Shown here: positions 27,788 through 36,703 of the stretch, in pieces | Layout of the letters: each line of letters opens with the position of its first letter | Position numbering within the stretch: the stretch's first letter is position 1 | DNA from: JAIXWP01 sp965247015 | Lineage (GTDB): Bacteria > Bacteroidota > Bacteroidia > Flavobacteriales_D > Sanyastnellaceae | Assembly: GCA_965247015.1 (NCBI GenBank) | Contig: CBDFGG010000006.1 | Location: 62,001 to 126,000, forward strand | Length of the DNA: 64,000 bases | Direction: 5' to 3' | Position numbers and translations under genes: made by a program | The notes under the pieces: generated by a model | Database searches by the model: none | The model's input: only the letters and a program-made list of their open reading frames with translations | Told to the model about the DNA's origin: nothing

Positions 27788-27830
27788 TTTTGACGGAAAT
27801 TGCGGTCGCAAGATAACACGATTCTCTAGG

Positions 27831-30347
27831 ATGAAATTGATAAGACTTTTTTCTCTGATTTTGATAATGGCTGCAGGACTCAGTTCTTGTACCATTTTCC
27901 ACAGAATTAGAGAAGATGAAGTCTACTTCAAAAAGCATAGAGTAAAAGTTCACGAAGAGCCAGAAGCCTACAGAGTAGAGAATTCGGAGCTTCTTTCATT
28001 AGCGAAATTCAAACCCAACCGCAGAATTTTTCTTGCACGATTCAATCTTGGAATTTACACACTTGTTCCTAAAGGAGCTCTTGAAAGGAGTGAAAGACGC
28101 GCGGCCATTAGATGTGTAAAGAAGAATAAGAGAAGGTCGGCAAAAGGCAAAAAGCCTAAGTCGTGCAAGAGTCCTTGGATGTGGATGGCCTATACTGTTG
28201 GAGAGCCTCCGGCAGAGCTGGATAGCGCTAAGATGAACGGTAGTGCTCAACAAATGAGCGTTTACTTAAAGAAAAGAGGATTCTTCAATAATAAAGTCGT
28301 ACCTGAAGTTATTTATAAAAATAAAGGACTCATTTTTTGGAGAAAAGGCGAAAAGACCAAAGTAACCTATCACGTTTATCCAAATGAACCTTATCGTTTG
28401 AGAAACATTTCCTTTCAAATTGAAGATGTTTCCATGGCGAAGCGCACTGATGAGATCGTCGCCGAGTCCACATTGAAGCCAAACATGCTGTTTGATGAAG
28501 ATGTTATGGATGGTGAACGAGAGCGCATCGCTAATTTCTTTAACAACCGTGGCTATTATGAATTCACAAAAGACTACATCACTTTTGATGTTGATAGCGC
28601 TGTTGGAGGAAAAAAAGCGGATGTCATACTTCGACTTCGTACACCAAAACTTCCTGCCGTAAACCAGAGAGATTCATTGGTAGATGTGCCTCACAAAAAA
28701 TACTTTATTGGAAATATTTATGTCTACACTGAAAGCGATCCGCTCAACCCGGATGAGGCTTTCAAAGATACTTTGAGATATAACGGACTCACCATTATCA
28801 GCAATGGAGAGCCTGCCATTAAAGAAAGTCTGATCTCCTACACCACACTTTTCAATACAAATGAAATGTATCAGAAGGATCGTGTAGACCTTACTTACAA
28901 ACGATATACTCAACTCGGAACGAGCAAGGCTGTTAATATTCAGCTCATTCCAAGGCCTTCGGCAGATTCGAATGGTGTCTATATTCTAGATGCCTTTATC
29001 AGATTAAATCCAGCAAAAAAACAAATCTTTAGCGTCGACCCTCGATTGACCAACCGGTCTGGAAATACTGGTGTTTACGGAAACTTAGTATACAAGCACA
29101 AGAATGTGTTTAGAGGTGCAGAAAGTCTTGAATTTAAAATTGTAACAGGTTTTGAAGCAACACGTGCAATCAACGAAACCAGCCAGAATGAGGATGGAAC
29201 AGAAGATGTGCGTCGATCACTTCAATTGAACACGTTTGAATTCGGGCCTGAATTATCTCTTCGCATCCCAAGAATTGTGGGTACTCCTTTCGTGAAGATG
29301 AAGAAGAACAGTGAACCCTATACCAATTTCTCATTGGCTTTAAACTACCAACGTCGCCCTGACTACGAGCGCACACTGACTCAACTCCGCACACTTTGGG
29401 GTTTCACTGAGAATAAGGACAAGGGCACAAAGTTCATTGTGCACTGGGATCTTAGCATCATTGATATTAAAAAATCTCCAGAGTTCGACGCATTCATCAA
29501 TCGATTGAATGATAGTTTCCTTGCAAATTCTTATCAGAATCACTTGGTGCATTCTTTTGGTGTCGACTTTATTCAAAACACTCAAAAAGCAAAATACCAA
29601 CGTCATTATTTTTATCACAAATACGGAGTTGAAGTGGCAGGAAAGATCATTCCTCCTGCGATTGCAAATATTTTAGATGTACAGCAAGACGAGAATGGTA
29701 GCTATTATTTTGGCGGAATTCAATACGCAGATTATGTCAAAGTGGATGGCGACTCACGCTACTACTTTAACTTGAATGAAAGAAATGGCTTTGTATTCAG
29801 AGCAAGCGGTGGATTAGGAGTAGCAGGAAAAAATTTAACAGTACTGCCTTTTGAAGAAAGCTTTTTTGCAGGTGGTGCGAATGGTATTCGTGCTTGGCAA
29901 GCAAGAACACTTGGTCCAGGCTCCTACCGCGACACCACGGATATCAAGACATTCAACAATATTGGTGACGTAAAAATTGAAATGAACTTTGAATATCGTT
30001 TCAAACTCACACAGATGTTTCAAGCTGCATTTTTTGTAGATGCGGGTAATATTTGGTTATTGAATGAAGATCCAACTCGTCCTGGTGCTGAATTTAAATC
30101 AGATAAGTTTATTGATGAATTAGCTATAGGAAGTGGAATGGGAATTCGTTTAGATTTCGAGTATTTCCTTGTAAGATTTGATCTTGGTTTTCAAATCAAA
30201 GATCCAATCAAGATTGAAGGCGAGCGTTGGTTTTGGGAACCCAAAACAGAATACAATCAGTTTCTTGCAAATATTTCTGATAGTGACAACCCTCCTACTT
30301 TCCGCGTCAATCGGGCCTTTAACTTGGGTATTGGTTTCCCTTTCTAA
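27831..30347 (+). CDS. tamL: Translocation and assembly module lipoprotein TamL (BamA/TamA family)
   Basis: An 838-residue Omp85-family outer membrane protein with a lipoprotein signal (LILIMAAGLSSC; lipid on Cys20) rather than an ordinary signal peptide. This makes it TamL, the Bacteroidota counterpart of TamA. POTRA-like periplasmic domains follow (about 30-400), with a basic insertion around residues 95-115, then the 16-strand barrel. The conserved loop-6 motif reads FAGGANGIRAWQARTLGPGSY, with Arg where the family has its V/IRG-W/F motif. The protein is expected to cooperate with TamB to insert outer membrane or surface-exposed proteins; tamB is not in this window. The gene is transcribed divergently from the TrmH gene. 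Confidence 0.88.
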   Translation: MKLIRLFSLILIMAAGLSSCTIFHRIREDEVYFKKHRVKVHEEPEAYRVENSELLSLAKFKPNRRIFLARFNLGIYTLVPKGALERSERRAAIRCVKKNKRRSAKGKKPKSCKSPWMWMAYTVGEPPAELDSAKMNGSAQQMSVYLKKRGFFNNKVVPEVIYKNKGLIFWRKGEKTKVTYHVYPNEPYRLRNISFQIEDVSMAKRTDEIVAESTLKPNMLFDEDVMDGERERIANFFNNRGYYEFTKDYITFDVDSAVGGKKADVILRLRTPKLPAVNQRDSLVDVPHKKYFIGNIYVYTESDPLNPDEAFKDTLRYNGLTIISNGEPAIKESLISYTTLFNTNEMYQKDRVDLTYKRYTQLGTSKAVNIQLIPRPSADSNGVYILDAFIRLNPAKKQIFSVDPRLTNRSGNTGVYGNLVYKHKNVFRGAESLEFKIVTGFEATRAINETSQNEDGTEDVRRSLQLNTFEFGPELSLRIPRIVGTPFVKMKKNSEPYTNFSLALNYQRRPDYERTLTQLRTLWGFTENKDKGTKFIVHWDLSIIDIKKSPEFDAFINRLNDSFLANSYQNHLVHSFGVDFIQNTQKAKYQRHYFYHKYGVEVAGKIIPPAIANILDVQQDENGSYYFGGIQYADYVKVDGDSRYYFNLNERNGFVFRASGGLGVAGKNLTVLPFEESFFAGGANGIRAWQARTLGPGSYRDTTDIKTFNNIGDVKIEMNFEYRFKLTQMFQAAFFVDAGNIWLLNEDPTRPGAEFKSDKFIDELAIGSGMGIRLDFEYFLVRFDLGFQIKDPIKIEGERWFWEPKTEYNQFLANISDSDNPPTFRVNRAFNLGIGFPF

Positions 30348-30779
30348 TCATGGTGTAGAATTCACCCAGTGATGGCCATCAGAATAAATTTCTTTTTTCC
30401 AAATAGGCACCGTTTGTTTTAAGCGATGCATCAATTGCTCTGAAGCTTGAAATGCTTTTTCTCTATGAGCCGCAGAAACCCCTACAATAATGGCTGTTTG
30501 AGATGGCAACACCGTCCCAAGTCTATGCTCGATCCATACACGTGACAGAGAGAATTCTTGAATTAAATCATCTGCTATTTTATGAAGTTCTTTCAAAGCC
30601 ATTTCATCGTAAGCCTCAAAATCGATCTGCACAACTTCTTTACCACGATTGAGACCTCTAATATTCCCAATAAATAATACAACGGCACCGTCATCCTTCG
30701 AACGCAGCCATTGGTCGGCATTTGCGGAAGATAATGTAGTATGTAAAAGTTGGATATGCTTATTCATTTTATCCTCCAC
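30348..30779 (-). CDS. moaE: Molybdopterin synthase catalytic subunit MoaE
   Basis: MoaE with thiocarboxylated MoaD puts the dithiolene sulfurs into precursor Z to make molybdopterin. At 143 residues it is of normal length and shows GAVVLFIGNIRG, IDFEAYDEMALKEL, IEHRLGTVLPSQTAIIVGVSAAHREKAF and the PIWKKE catalytic lysine motif near the end. It overlaps moaD by 11 bases, so their translation is coupled. Other moa genes are absent from the window. Its 3' end lies next to the TamL stop on the opposite strand. Confidence 0.95.
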   Translation of the reverse strand: MEDKMNKHIQLLHTTLSSANADQWLRSKDDGAVVLFIGNIRGLNRGKEVVQIDFEAYDEMALKELHKIADDLIQEFSLSRVWIEHRLGTVLPSQTAIIVGVSAAHREKAFQASEQLMHRLKQTVPIWKKEIYSDGHHWVNSTP

Positions 30780-31011
30780 TTACAGGTGGGATTAGTGCGA
30801 TTTCATCTCCATCTTTGAGCAAAACGTCTTCATGGATATAAGATTGATTGAGGGCTAGTGAATGATTTATTATCTCGCTCAGCGATGGAAACGCAGCGCT
30901 TAAATCTGCTCTTAGCTCACTTAAACTCACACCTTCTGGAAAGCTTTGCTCCCACTCTTTTTTACCACATTTCTCTGCGGCTATCCCAAAAGCTTTAATC
31001 TTAATTTTCAT
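30769..31011 (-). CDS. moaD: Molybdopterin synthase sulfur carrier subunit MoaD
   Basis: An 80-residue ubiquitin-fold sulfur carrier. I place the start at the ATG at 31011 (MKIKIKAFGIAAEK), because a longer frame reading back to 31269 would lie inside the permease gene. The protein shows the ThiS/MoaD pattern (LSELRADLSAAFPSL, LALNQSYIHEDVLLKDGDEIALIPPVSGG) and ends in the essential Gly-Gly that becomes a thiocarboxylate. It overlaps the TauE/SafE permease gene by 4 bases and moaE by 11 bases, forming a tight three-gene operon. Confidence 0.94.
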   Translation of the reverse strand: MKIKIKAFGIAAEKCGKKEWEQSFPEGVSLSELRADLSAAFPSLSEIINHSLALNQSYIHEDVLLKDGDEIALIPPVSGG

Positions 31012-31745
31012 AAAAACCGAATGAATATTCGAATCGCTGCAAAGATGAGGATTACTATGGTAATCCAACGAATCCATTGCTGACTTAAAATTTTTGCGCT
31101 GAGTTTTGATCCTACAAAGCCACCAACCACCACCGCTATTGGCAATAGCGTATGCTCCGCGGTGAATGGACTTTGCGAAACTTGTGACCAACGAGCGACG
31201 AGTCCAGCCAGTGAATTGATAAGGATGAATACGCATGCTACCGCCGCTATTTCTCTTGGTTTCCCCCATTTACTCAAATGCAATAATGGCGAAAGATAAA
31301 TTCCTCCTCCTATCCCAGTCATTCCGGCTAATAGTCCCATAAAAGGAACCGCGGCATATATCCATATTGGATTCTTTATTTCCTGTTCATTCTTCTTTAG
31401 AAGTGATTGTCCAATCATAGCAACGGCTGCAAGCACCAAGGCAGAGGCCAGAGTGAGAAAGAAATATTGATCAGTTACCTTCCAAGTACTTGCCCAATAA
31501 GAAAATGGCACGCTTAGTAATAAAACGGGCCAAAGTCTTTTGTAAGGAATAACGTTGTTTGAATGAAACCGAACGGTACCAATAAGTGTTACTAAGAAAT
31601 TACATGAAAGTGCAATGAAGACCAATTTTTCTGGTGGCCACCCACTTTCAGACAACACCGCCAAATAAAGACTACCTCCTCCAAATCCAGCTGCACTGTA
31701 AATAAGTGCTATCAGGAAGAAGATAATTGTGTTGATGTAGATCAA
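31008..31745 (-). CDS. TauE/SafE family (TSUP) sulfur compound permease
   Basis: This 245-residue membrane protein has 7-8 predicted spans and the TSUP family signatures: IYSAAGFGGGSLYLAVL near the N-terminus and its second-half copy LLAGMTGIGGGIYLSPLL, with GGFVGSKLSA near the C-terminus. Family members move sulfite, sulfonates, sulfoacetate or related anions, though most are not characterised. It is the first gene of an overlapping operon with moaD and moaE, and a persulfide dioxygenase-like rhodanese fusion is coded nearby; both hint that it carries a sulfur species, perhaps linked to the sulfur needed for molybdopterin or to sulfite handling. The direction of transport is not visible. Confidence 0.88.
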   Translation of the reverse strand: MIYINTIIFFLIALIYSAAGFGGGSLYLAVLSESGWPPEKLVFIALSCNFLVTLIGTVRFHSNNVIPYKRLWPVLLLSVPFSYWASTWKVTDQYFFLTLASALVLAAVAMIGQSLLKKNEQEIKNPIWIYAAVPFMGLLAGMTGIGGGIYLSPLLHLSKWGKPREIAAVACVFILINSLAGLVARWSQVSQSPFTAEHTLLPIAVVVGGFVGSKLSAKILSQQWIRWITIVILIFAAIRIFIRFL

Positions 31746-31768
31746 TGGAATTACTAAATTGGTGATTG

Positions 31769-31776
31769 TAATTTTG
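31769..31776 (+). promoter_or_regulatory. -7 element for the pirin gene
   Basis: TAATTTTG is an exact TAnnTTTG match, 24 bases before the ATG at 31800. No clear -33 element is seen. Confidence 0.5.
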
Positions 31777-31799
31777 GGCTAATAAATAAATTAATCGTC

Positions 31800-32666
31800 A
31801 TGGACAGAAAAGATTTTTTGAAAAAAGGACTTCTCAGCACAGGTGCACTCGCTGTAACCGCCGTTGCAGCAAAGGGACTAACTGAAGAAGAATCCTCTCA
31901 TCCAAAAGAAAAAGTAGGCTTCAACCACATTCCGGTTGAATCGTCAAAAATTAGCACAAACATGATTATACATAAAGCAAATTCAAGAGGTGTGGCCAAC
32001 CATGGATGGTTGAACTCACGCCATTCGTTCTCATTCGCGAACTATTACAATCCAGAAAGAATGAACTTCGGTGTATTGCGCGTACTCAACGATGATATCA
32101 TCGCTGGCGGTACTGGATTTAGCAAGCACCCGCATGATAACATGGAGATCATCTCTATTCCATTAGAAGGAAAGCTCGTTCACAAGGATAGCATGGGTAA
32201 TGAGCAAGTCATCCAAGCGGGTGATGTGCAGGTGATGAGCGCTGGAACAGGTATTTTCCATAGTGAGATGAATGGTGAATCGAATAAAGAAACGAAGTTT
32301 TTACAGATATGGGTGTACCCAAATAAAAAAGGTGTTACACCTCGCTATGATCAAATCAAATTGAAAGAAGGAAAAGTGAATGAGTTTCAGCAAATTCTTT
32401 CCCCAAGTGCGGATGACGATGGAGTTTGGATCCATCAAGATGCTTGGTTTGATCTAGGAGAACTCAACTCAGGTTTTTCTTTACAACATAAAGTAAGAAA
32501 GCCTACAACCAATGGAGTCTATGCTTTTATCCTAAAAGGTAAGGCGACCATCGGTGGGCAAGCGCTCGAAGAGCGCGACGCAATCGGAGTGTGGTCGGTA
32601 GATACACTCGATATCAAAGCGGACGCTGACGCACGAATACTTCTCATGGAAGTTCCAATGGCATAA
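31800..32666 (+). CDS. Pirin family bicupin protein with N-terminal export-like signal
   Basis: A 288-residue pirin-type protein made of two cupin domains. The metal site is complete: HPHDNMEII (two His) and FHSEMN (His and Glu), with SFSFANYYNPERMNFG before them. Pirins are non-haem iron proteins, some with quercetinase activity. Unusual feature: the first 24 residues (MDRKDFLKKGLLSTGALAVTAVAA) look like an export signal resembling a Tat signal, with Arg-Lys in place of Arg-Arg, ahead of a spacer; most pirins are cytoplasmic and lack this. The gene has its own -7 element and ends at a strong bidirectional terminator. Substrate is unknown. Confidence 0.9.
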   Translation: MDRKDFLKKGLLSTGALAVTAVAAKGLTEEESSHPKEKVGFNHIPVESSKISTNMIIHKANSRGVANHGWLNSRHSFSFANYYNPERMNFGVLRVLNDDIIAGGTGFSKHPHDNMEIISIPLEGKLVHKDSMGNEQVIQAGDVQVMSAGTGIFHSEMNGESNKETKFLQIWVYPNKKGVTPRYDQIKLKEGKVNEFQQILSPSADDDGVWIHQDAWFDLGELNSGFSLQHKVRKPTTNGVYAFILKGKATIGGQALEERDAIGVWSVDTLDIKADADARILLMEVPMA

Positions 32667-32670
32667 AAGA

Positions 32671-32702
32671 AAAGCCGGTAGTTGATATACCGGCTTTTTA
32701 AT
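32671..32702. terminator. Bidirectional terminator between pirin and the rhodanese fusion gene
   Basis: Stem AAAGCCGGTA (32671-32680) pairs perfectly with 32688-32697 across a 7-base loop; T-run downstream and A-run upstream let it serve both convergent genes. Confidence 0.85.
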
Positions 32703-32724
32703 TTTTTATGTAAAAATCTATAGA

Positions 32725-34104
32725 TTAATGACTCACCAATAATCCTTTGATCGCACCCCATCCACCTTCTACATTGATCAAATTATTATAGCCTCTTGCT
32801 TTTAAGATGCTGATATAAATAAGCGATCTGTATCCGCCAGCACAATGAACATAGTACGTTTTGTTTTTATCAACTTGGTTCAATTCTTCATTGATAAAAT
32901 CAAGCGGTAAATTCGTAGCTTCATCTACGTGACCACCTTCAAATTCTCCTGGTTTGCGCACGTCAAGCACTTCGTTTGAAGTATTATCTAAGTCTTCAAC
33001 GAACGCTTGAGCCGAAACAGACTGGAGCGTTTCAACTTCCTTTCCTGCATTTTTCCAAGCCTCGATTCCACCCTTCAAAAATCCGATGGTATTATCATAA
33101 CCTACACGGCTCAATCGAGTGATTACTTCTTCCTCTCTTCCTTCTGGAGCTATGAATAAAATCGGAGCGTTGATATCAGTGATTAATGCACCTACCCATG
33201 GAGCGAACCCACCATCAATTCCAATGAAAATAGAATTAGGAATATGAGCTGTTACAAACTCTGCTCCTGCTCTAGTATCTAGAATAATTGCTTCCTCTGC
33301 ATTCGCAGCACTTTCAAATTCATCTGGAGTCAATGCTTTGCTACCTCGGGTAATGATTGCATCTAGACTCTCGTAGCCTGTTTTATTGATCATTGCATTC
33401 TTCGCGAAATACTGTGGTGCCGGCATGATACCTGTGGTCACTTCAGTAATAAACTCCTCACGGGTCATATTTGCTCGCAATGCATAGTTTGTAGCTTTCT
33501 GATTACCGAGAGTATCTTCCGTCTCTTTGCTCATGTTCTTACCACATGCACTGCCCGCGCCATGCGCTGGAAATACAATCAAGTCATCTTGCAAAGTCAT
33601 GATTTTATTTCTCAATGAATCGAAAAGCAAAGAAGCCAAGTCTTCTTGAGATAAACCATTTTTGATAGCAAGGTCTGGACGCCCTACATCCCCGATGAAC
33701 AAAGTATCACCAGTGAAGATACAATGAGGCTTTCCAGTTTCATCGATTAATAGCCATGTGGTGCTTTCCAATGTATGACCTGGAGTATGAATAGCGCGGA
33801 TTTTCACATTTCCAACTTCGAACTCCTGACCATCCTTTGCATTGTATACTTCATATTCAGTATTGGCTTCTGGTCCATAAATGATAGAAGCTCCGGTCTT
33901 TCTAGCGAGATCAACGTGACCGCTTACAAAGTCAGCGTGGAAGTGTGTTTCAAAAATATATTTGATTTTCGCGCCATTTGTTTCCGCTCGATTGATGTAC
34001 GGCTGTACTTCTCTCAAAGGGTCAATGATTGCTGCCTCTCCATTACTCTCAATGTAATATGCTCCCTGCGCGAGACAGCCTGTATATATCTGTTCTATTT
34101 TCAT
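32725..34104 (-). CDS. MBL-fold persulfide dioxygenase-like protein fused to two rhodanese domains
   Basis: A 459-residue cytoplasmic fusion. Residues about 1-240 form an ETHE1-like metallo-beta-lactamase domain with THFHADFVSGH, HTPGHTLESTTWLL, FTGDTLFIGDVGRPDL and FPAHGAGSACG; such domains oxidise glutathione persulfide to sulfite. Two rhodanese domains follow. The first (about 260-360) lacks the catalytic cysteine: the active-site loop reads APEGREEE. The second (about 370-459) keeps it in HCAGGYRS. The known function of persulfide dioxygenase-rhodanese fusions is sulfide or persulfide detoxification with transfer of sulfane sulfur. Sulfite made here could be exported by the nearby TauE/SafE permease, which is an inference from position. 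Confidence 0.9.
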   Translation of the reverse strand: MKIEQIYTGCLAQGAYYIESNGEAAIIDPLREVQPYINRAETNGAKIKYIFETHFHADFVSGHVDLARKTGASIIYGPEANTEYEVYNAKDGQEFEVGNVKIRAIHTPGHTLESTTWLLIDETGKPHCIFTGDTLFIGDVGRPDLAIKNGLSQEDLASLLFDSLRNKIMTLQDDLIVFPAHGAGSACGKNMSKETEDTLGNQKATNYALRANMTREEFITEVTTGIMPAPQYFAKNAMINKTGYESLDAIITRGSKALTPDEFESAANAEEAIILDTRAGAEFVTAHIPNSIFIGIDGGFAPWVGALITDINAPILFIAPEGREEEVITRLSRVGYDNTIGFLKGGIEAWKNAGKEVETLQSVSAQAFVEDLDNTSNEVLDVRKPGEFEGGHVDEATNLPLDFINEELNQVDKNKTYYVHCAGGYRSLIYISILKARGYNNLINVEGGWGAIKGLLVSH

Positions 34105-34250
34105 TCTAAATTCTTTCTACCGTGCAAATGTCAGAAACATATTGTCAAACACAAGTCTTTTAACTGAAAATGTATTTGTTAAGAAAAAGTAAAATAGCTT
34201 TTAAACCATTTTCTTTGTGAGGTATCAAAGACGGTAGATACCAAGAACGT

Positions 34251-36593
34251 ATGAAATCAATATCACTCCTAACCCTTGCCCTCGGGGCCCTCACCTCTTT
34301 TTCTCAAAACCTTCCCAATCAATGGTCGCTGCTTCCTGATCAACATATGATCACCATAGGAAAAGTGGATGATGATGGGCTTTACGATAAATCCGTCATC
34401 AGAGAATTCTATTTAGAGTTTGATCAAACAAATTACTGGACGCTTTTAGAGAACAACTACGGAACGGAGAATGACGTTTCTGCGACGCTGACAGTGGATG
34501 GTGTCGTGTATCCACAAGTGGGAGTGTCATTCAAAGGGCAAACTTCCTACATGCAAGTCAACGGTGATAAGAAGAGTTTTTCTATCAAGATGGACAGCTT
34601 CATTTCTGATCAAGATCTGATGGGATATCAGACATTGAACCTCAACAATTGCTTTGGGGATGCTTCTTTTCTTCGAGAATTTATGTATTTGCATTTTATC
34701 AAAAAACATATTCCAGCTGCGAAATGTAGCTTTGTTCATCTCTTTATCAATGGACAAGATTGGGGCCTCTACCCAAACGTTCAACAGATGAACAAGGACT
34801 ATCTCGAAGAGTGGTTTTTGAGCAATGATGGTACCCTCTGGAGAGCAGATTCTCCAACAGGTACCACTGGTGGCGGACCTGGTGGCGGCGGCGGTCCGCA
34901 ATGGGGAGATGGCACCGCAGCATTAAATTACAATGGCACTGCAGACACGGATTATTCATCCTATTATACACTCAAGTCTACAGCGAGCACAGATCCTTGG
35001 CAGCTTTTGATCAATACTACGGATGTATTGGAAAATACAGCTATTGCCAATCTTGAGGCACAGCTACCAACTGTTATGGATGTGGATCGAGCGTTGTGGT
35101 TTTTAGCTTGTGAAATCGCATTTGGCGATGATGATAGCTATGTTTACAAAGGTAAAATGGATTACTACGCTTATTGGGAGGTAGAAACGGGTCGACTTAC
35201 TCCTTTGGAATATGATGGGAACAGCGTGTTGGGGAATCAAGCCAATAACTGGTCGCCTTTCTATCATGCCGATAATGCAAATTATCCCTTGCTCAATAAA
35301 TTGATGCAGGTTCCTGCCTATCGTCAGCGATACCTTGCTCATGTAAGAACCATATTGGATGAGGCCTTAAATCTCACCACAACACAAGCGTTTATCGATG
35401 AATGGAGCGATTTTATTGATGCTCAAGTTCAGAACGATCCCAAGAAATTGACCACCTACAACGCTTTTGTTACAGAGCAAACAACGCTTCAAACGAGATT
35501 GACAGCAAGAAGAAACGCCATGAATAATGCTGAGGTGAACACTGTGGGGGCTGCTATAAGTGGTGTTAAAATGATCAGTGCAGGTGGTGAATGGAGCACT
35601 CCTCTAGCAAATGAGCCAATCACTATTGAAGCAACCGTTTCAAGTGTTGACGGCATTGCTGCTGTGAATTGTTTATACAGCACTGCATTGGTGGGCAATT
35701 TTACAGCTCTACCAATGACATCGAATGGAACCTCATATCAGGTTCAAATGCCAGGATTACCTGCGGGAACTGTGGTAAGGTTTTATATCGAAGCGATTGA
35801 ATCAAATACTGCTGGTACGCGCAGCTATCAGCCTGTCGGAGCCGAACATGATGTCTATTATTTCAGCACAATGCCAGCATTCGCAGCATCTTCTGATATT
35901 GTGATCAACGAATTGATGGCTGTCAATGCTTCTACCATGGCAGATGACGCTGGAGAATATGATGATTGGATTGAACTTTACAACAAGGGAAATGAAACCG
36001 TTGATTTGACAGGATATTACATTACCGACAATGATTGGAATCTGACCAAGTTTGAATTTCCAGCTGGAACGATGATAGCTCCTGACAGTTATTTAATATT
36101 ATGGGCGGATGAAGATGGCTTGCAAGGGCCTTTGCATGTCAATTTTAAATTATCTTCCTCAGGAGAGTCTTTAACGCTTTTGAATTCAGAAGGATTGATT
36201 GCTGATCAAGTGACTTATACCCAACAAGCGGAGGATGTTGCTTTTGCTAGAAATCCAAATGGGACAGGATCATTTGTACTACAACTTCCAACTTTTTCAG
36301 CCAACAATGAGAGTGAAGTTTCTGTAGATGAAATTGATAATCAAGCATCTTGGACCATTTATCCCAATCCAGCAACATCCGTTATTTCTATTCAAGTAAA
36401 GGATTTAGCTAGTGATGCTTATTATTTGATAATAAGTGATTTAAGTGGTCGAATAGTTGTTTCAGAAAAAGCAATGATCAATTCAGGAAATCAAAATATT
36501 CAATTAAACATCAATGACTTGGCTCGCGGGAGTTACTTATTGAGTTTGTCGAGTGATGAACAGTTATTAACTAAAATCCTTGTAAAGAATTGA
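34251..36593 (+). CDS. CotH kinase family protein with lamin-tail domain and T9SS type A sorting domain
   Basis: A 780-residue secreted protein. After a signal peptide (about 1-18, ending TSFSQ) comes a CotH-type kinase domain (about 40-420), with GVSFKGQTS near its start and the PLEYDGNSVLG motif; CotH enzymes phosphorylate proteins outside the cell in Bacillus spores. A beta-sandwich (about 430-540), a lamin-tail domain (about 560-675, with INELMAVNAS, DDWIELYNKGNETVDLTGYYITD) and a C-terminal T9SS type A sorting domain (WTIYPNPATSVISIQV to the end, LTKILVKN) follow. A Gly-rich linker (GGGPGGGGG) interrupts the kinase region near residue 210. Surface or secreted location is supported; substrate unknown. 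It precedes rpsO. Confidence 0.9.
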   Translation: MKSISLLTLALGALTSFSQNLPNQWSLLPDQHMITIGKVDDDGLYDKSVIREFYLEFDQTNYWTLLENNYGTENDVSATLTVDGVVYPQVGVSFKGQTSYMQVNGDKKSFSIKMDSFISDQDLMGYQTLNLNNCFGDASFLREFMYLHFIKKHIPAAKCSFVHLFINGQDWGLYPNVQQMNKDYLEEWFLSNDGTLWRADSPTGTTGGGPGGGGGPQWGDGTAALNYNGTADTDYSSYYTLKSTASTDPWQLLINTTDVLENTAIANLEAQLPTVMDVDRALWFLACEIAFGDDDSYVYKGKMDYYAYWEVETGRLTPLEYDGNSVLGNQANNWSPFYHADNANYPLLNKLMQVPAYRQRYLAHVRTILDEALNLTTTQAFIDEWSDFIDAQVQNDPKKLTTYNAFVTEQTTLQTRLTARRNAMNNAEVNTVGAAISGVKMISAGGEWSTPLANEPITIEATVSSVDGIAAVNCLYSTALVGNFTALPMTSNGTSYQVQMPGLPAGTVVRFYIEAIESNTAGTRSYQPVGAEHDVYYFSTMPAFAASSDIVINELMAVNASTMADDAGEYDDWIELYNKGNETVDLTGYYITDNDWNLTKFEFPAGTMIAPDSYLILWADEDGLQGPLHVNFKLSSSGESLTLLNSEGLIADQVTYTQQAEDVAFARNPNGTGSFVLQLPTFSANNESEVSVDEIDNQASWTIYPNPATSVISIQVKDLASDAYYLIISDLSGRIVVSEKAMINSGNQNIQLNINDLARGSYLLSLSSDEQLLTKILVKN

Positions 36594-36600
36594 GTCAAGA

Positions 36601-36631
36601 GTTGCAAATAAGGAAATTAATCGTACCTTTG
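36601..36631 (+). promoter_or_regulatory. rpsO promoter, -33 and -7 elements
   Basis: TACCTTTG (36624-36631) is an exact -7 match followed by CA. GTTG at 36601-36604 stands exactly 19 bases upstream, the usual Bacteroidota spacing. This is the best-formed promoter in the window. Transcription should start near 36638, giving a leader of about 65 bases. Confidence 0.7.
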
Positions 36632-36647
36632 CAGTCCTTTTAACAGC

Positions 36648-36666
36648 CCTCATATTGAGGTTTTTT
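36648..36666 (+). terminator. Short leader hairpin with T-run upstream of rpsO (possible attenuator)
   Basis: CCTCA (36648-36652), loop TAT, TGAGG (36656-36660), then six T bases (36661-36666). It lies downstream of the rpsO promoter and about 38 bases before the start codon, so it is in the rpsO leader. Confidence 0.5.
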
Positions 36667-36703
36667 CGAAGGATCACATAAAAATCACTAACAAAGTATT
36701 GGC

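Noticed and set aside
27788..27895. Upstream start of the TrmH methyltransferase frame
   Set aside because: It would overlap the divergent TamL gene and add residues without family similarity.
30769..31269. Long 166-residue frame including MoaD
   Set aside because: The first 86 codons lie inside the permease gene and have no family character; only the ATG at 31011 gives a MoaD-length protein.
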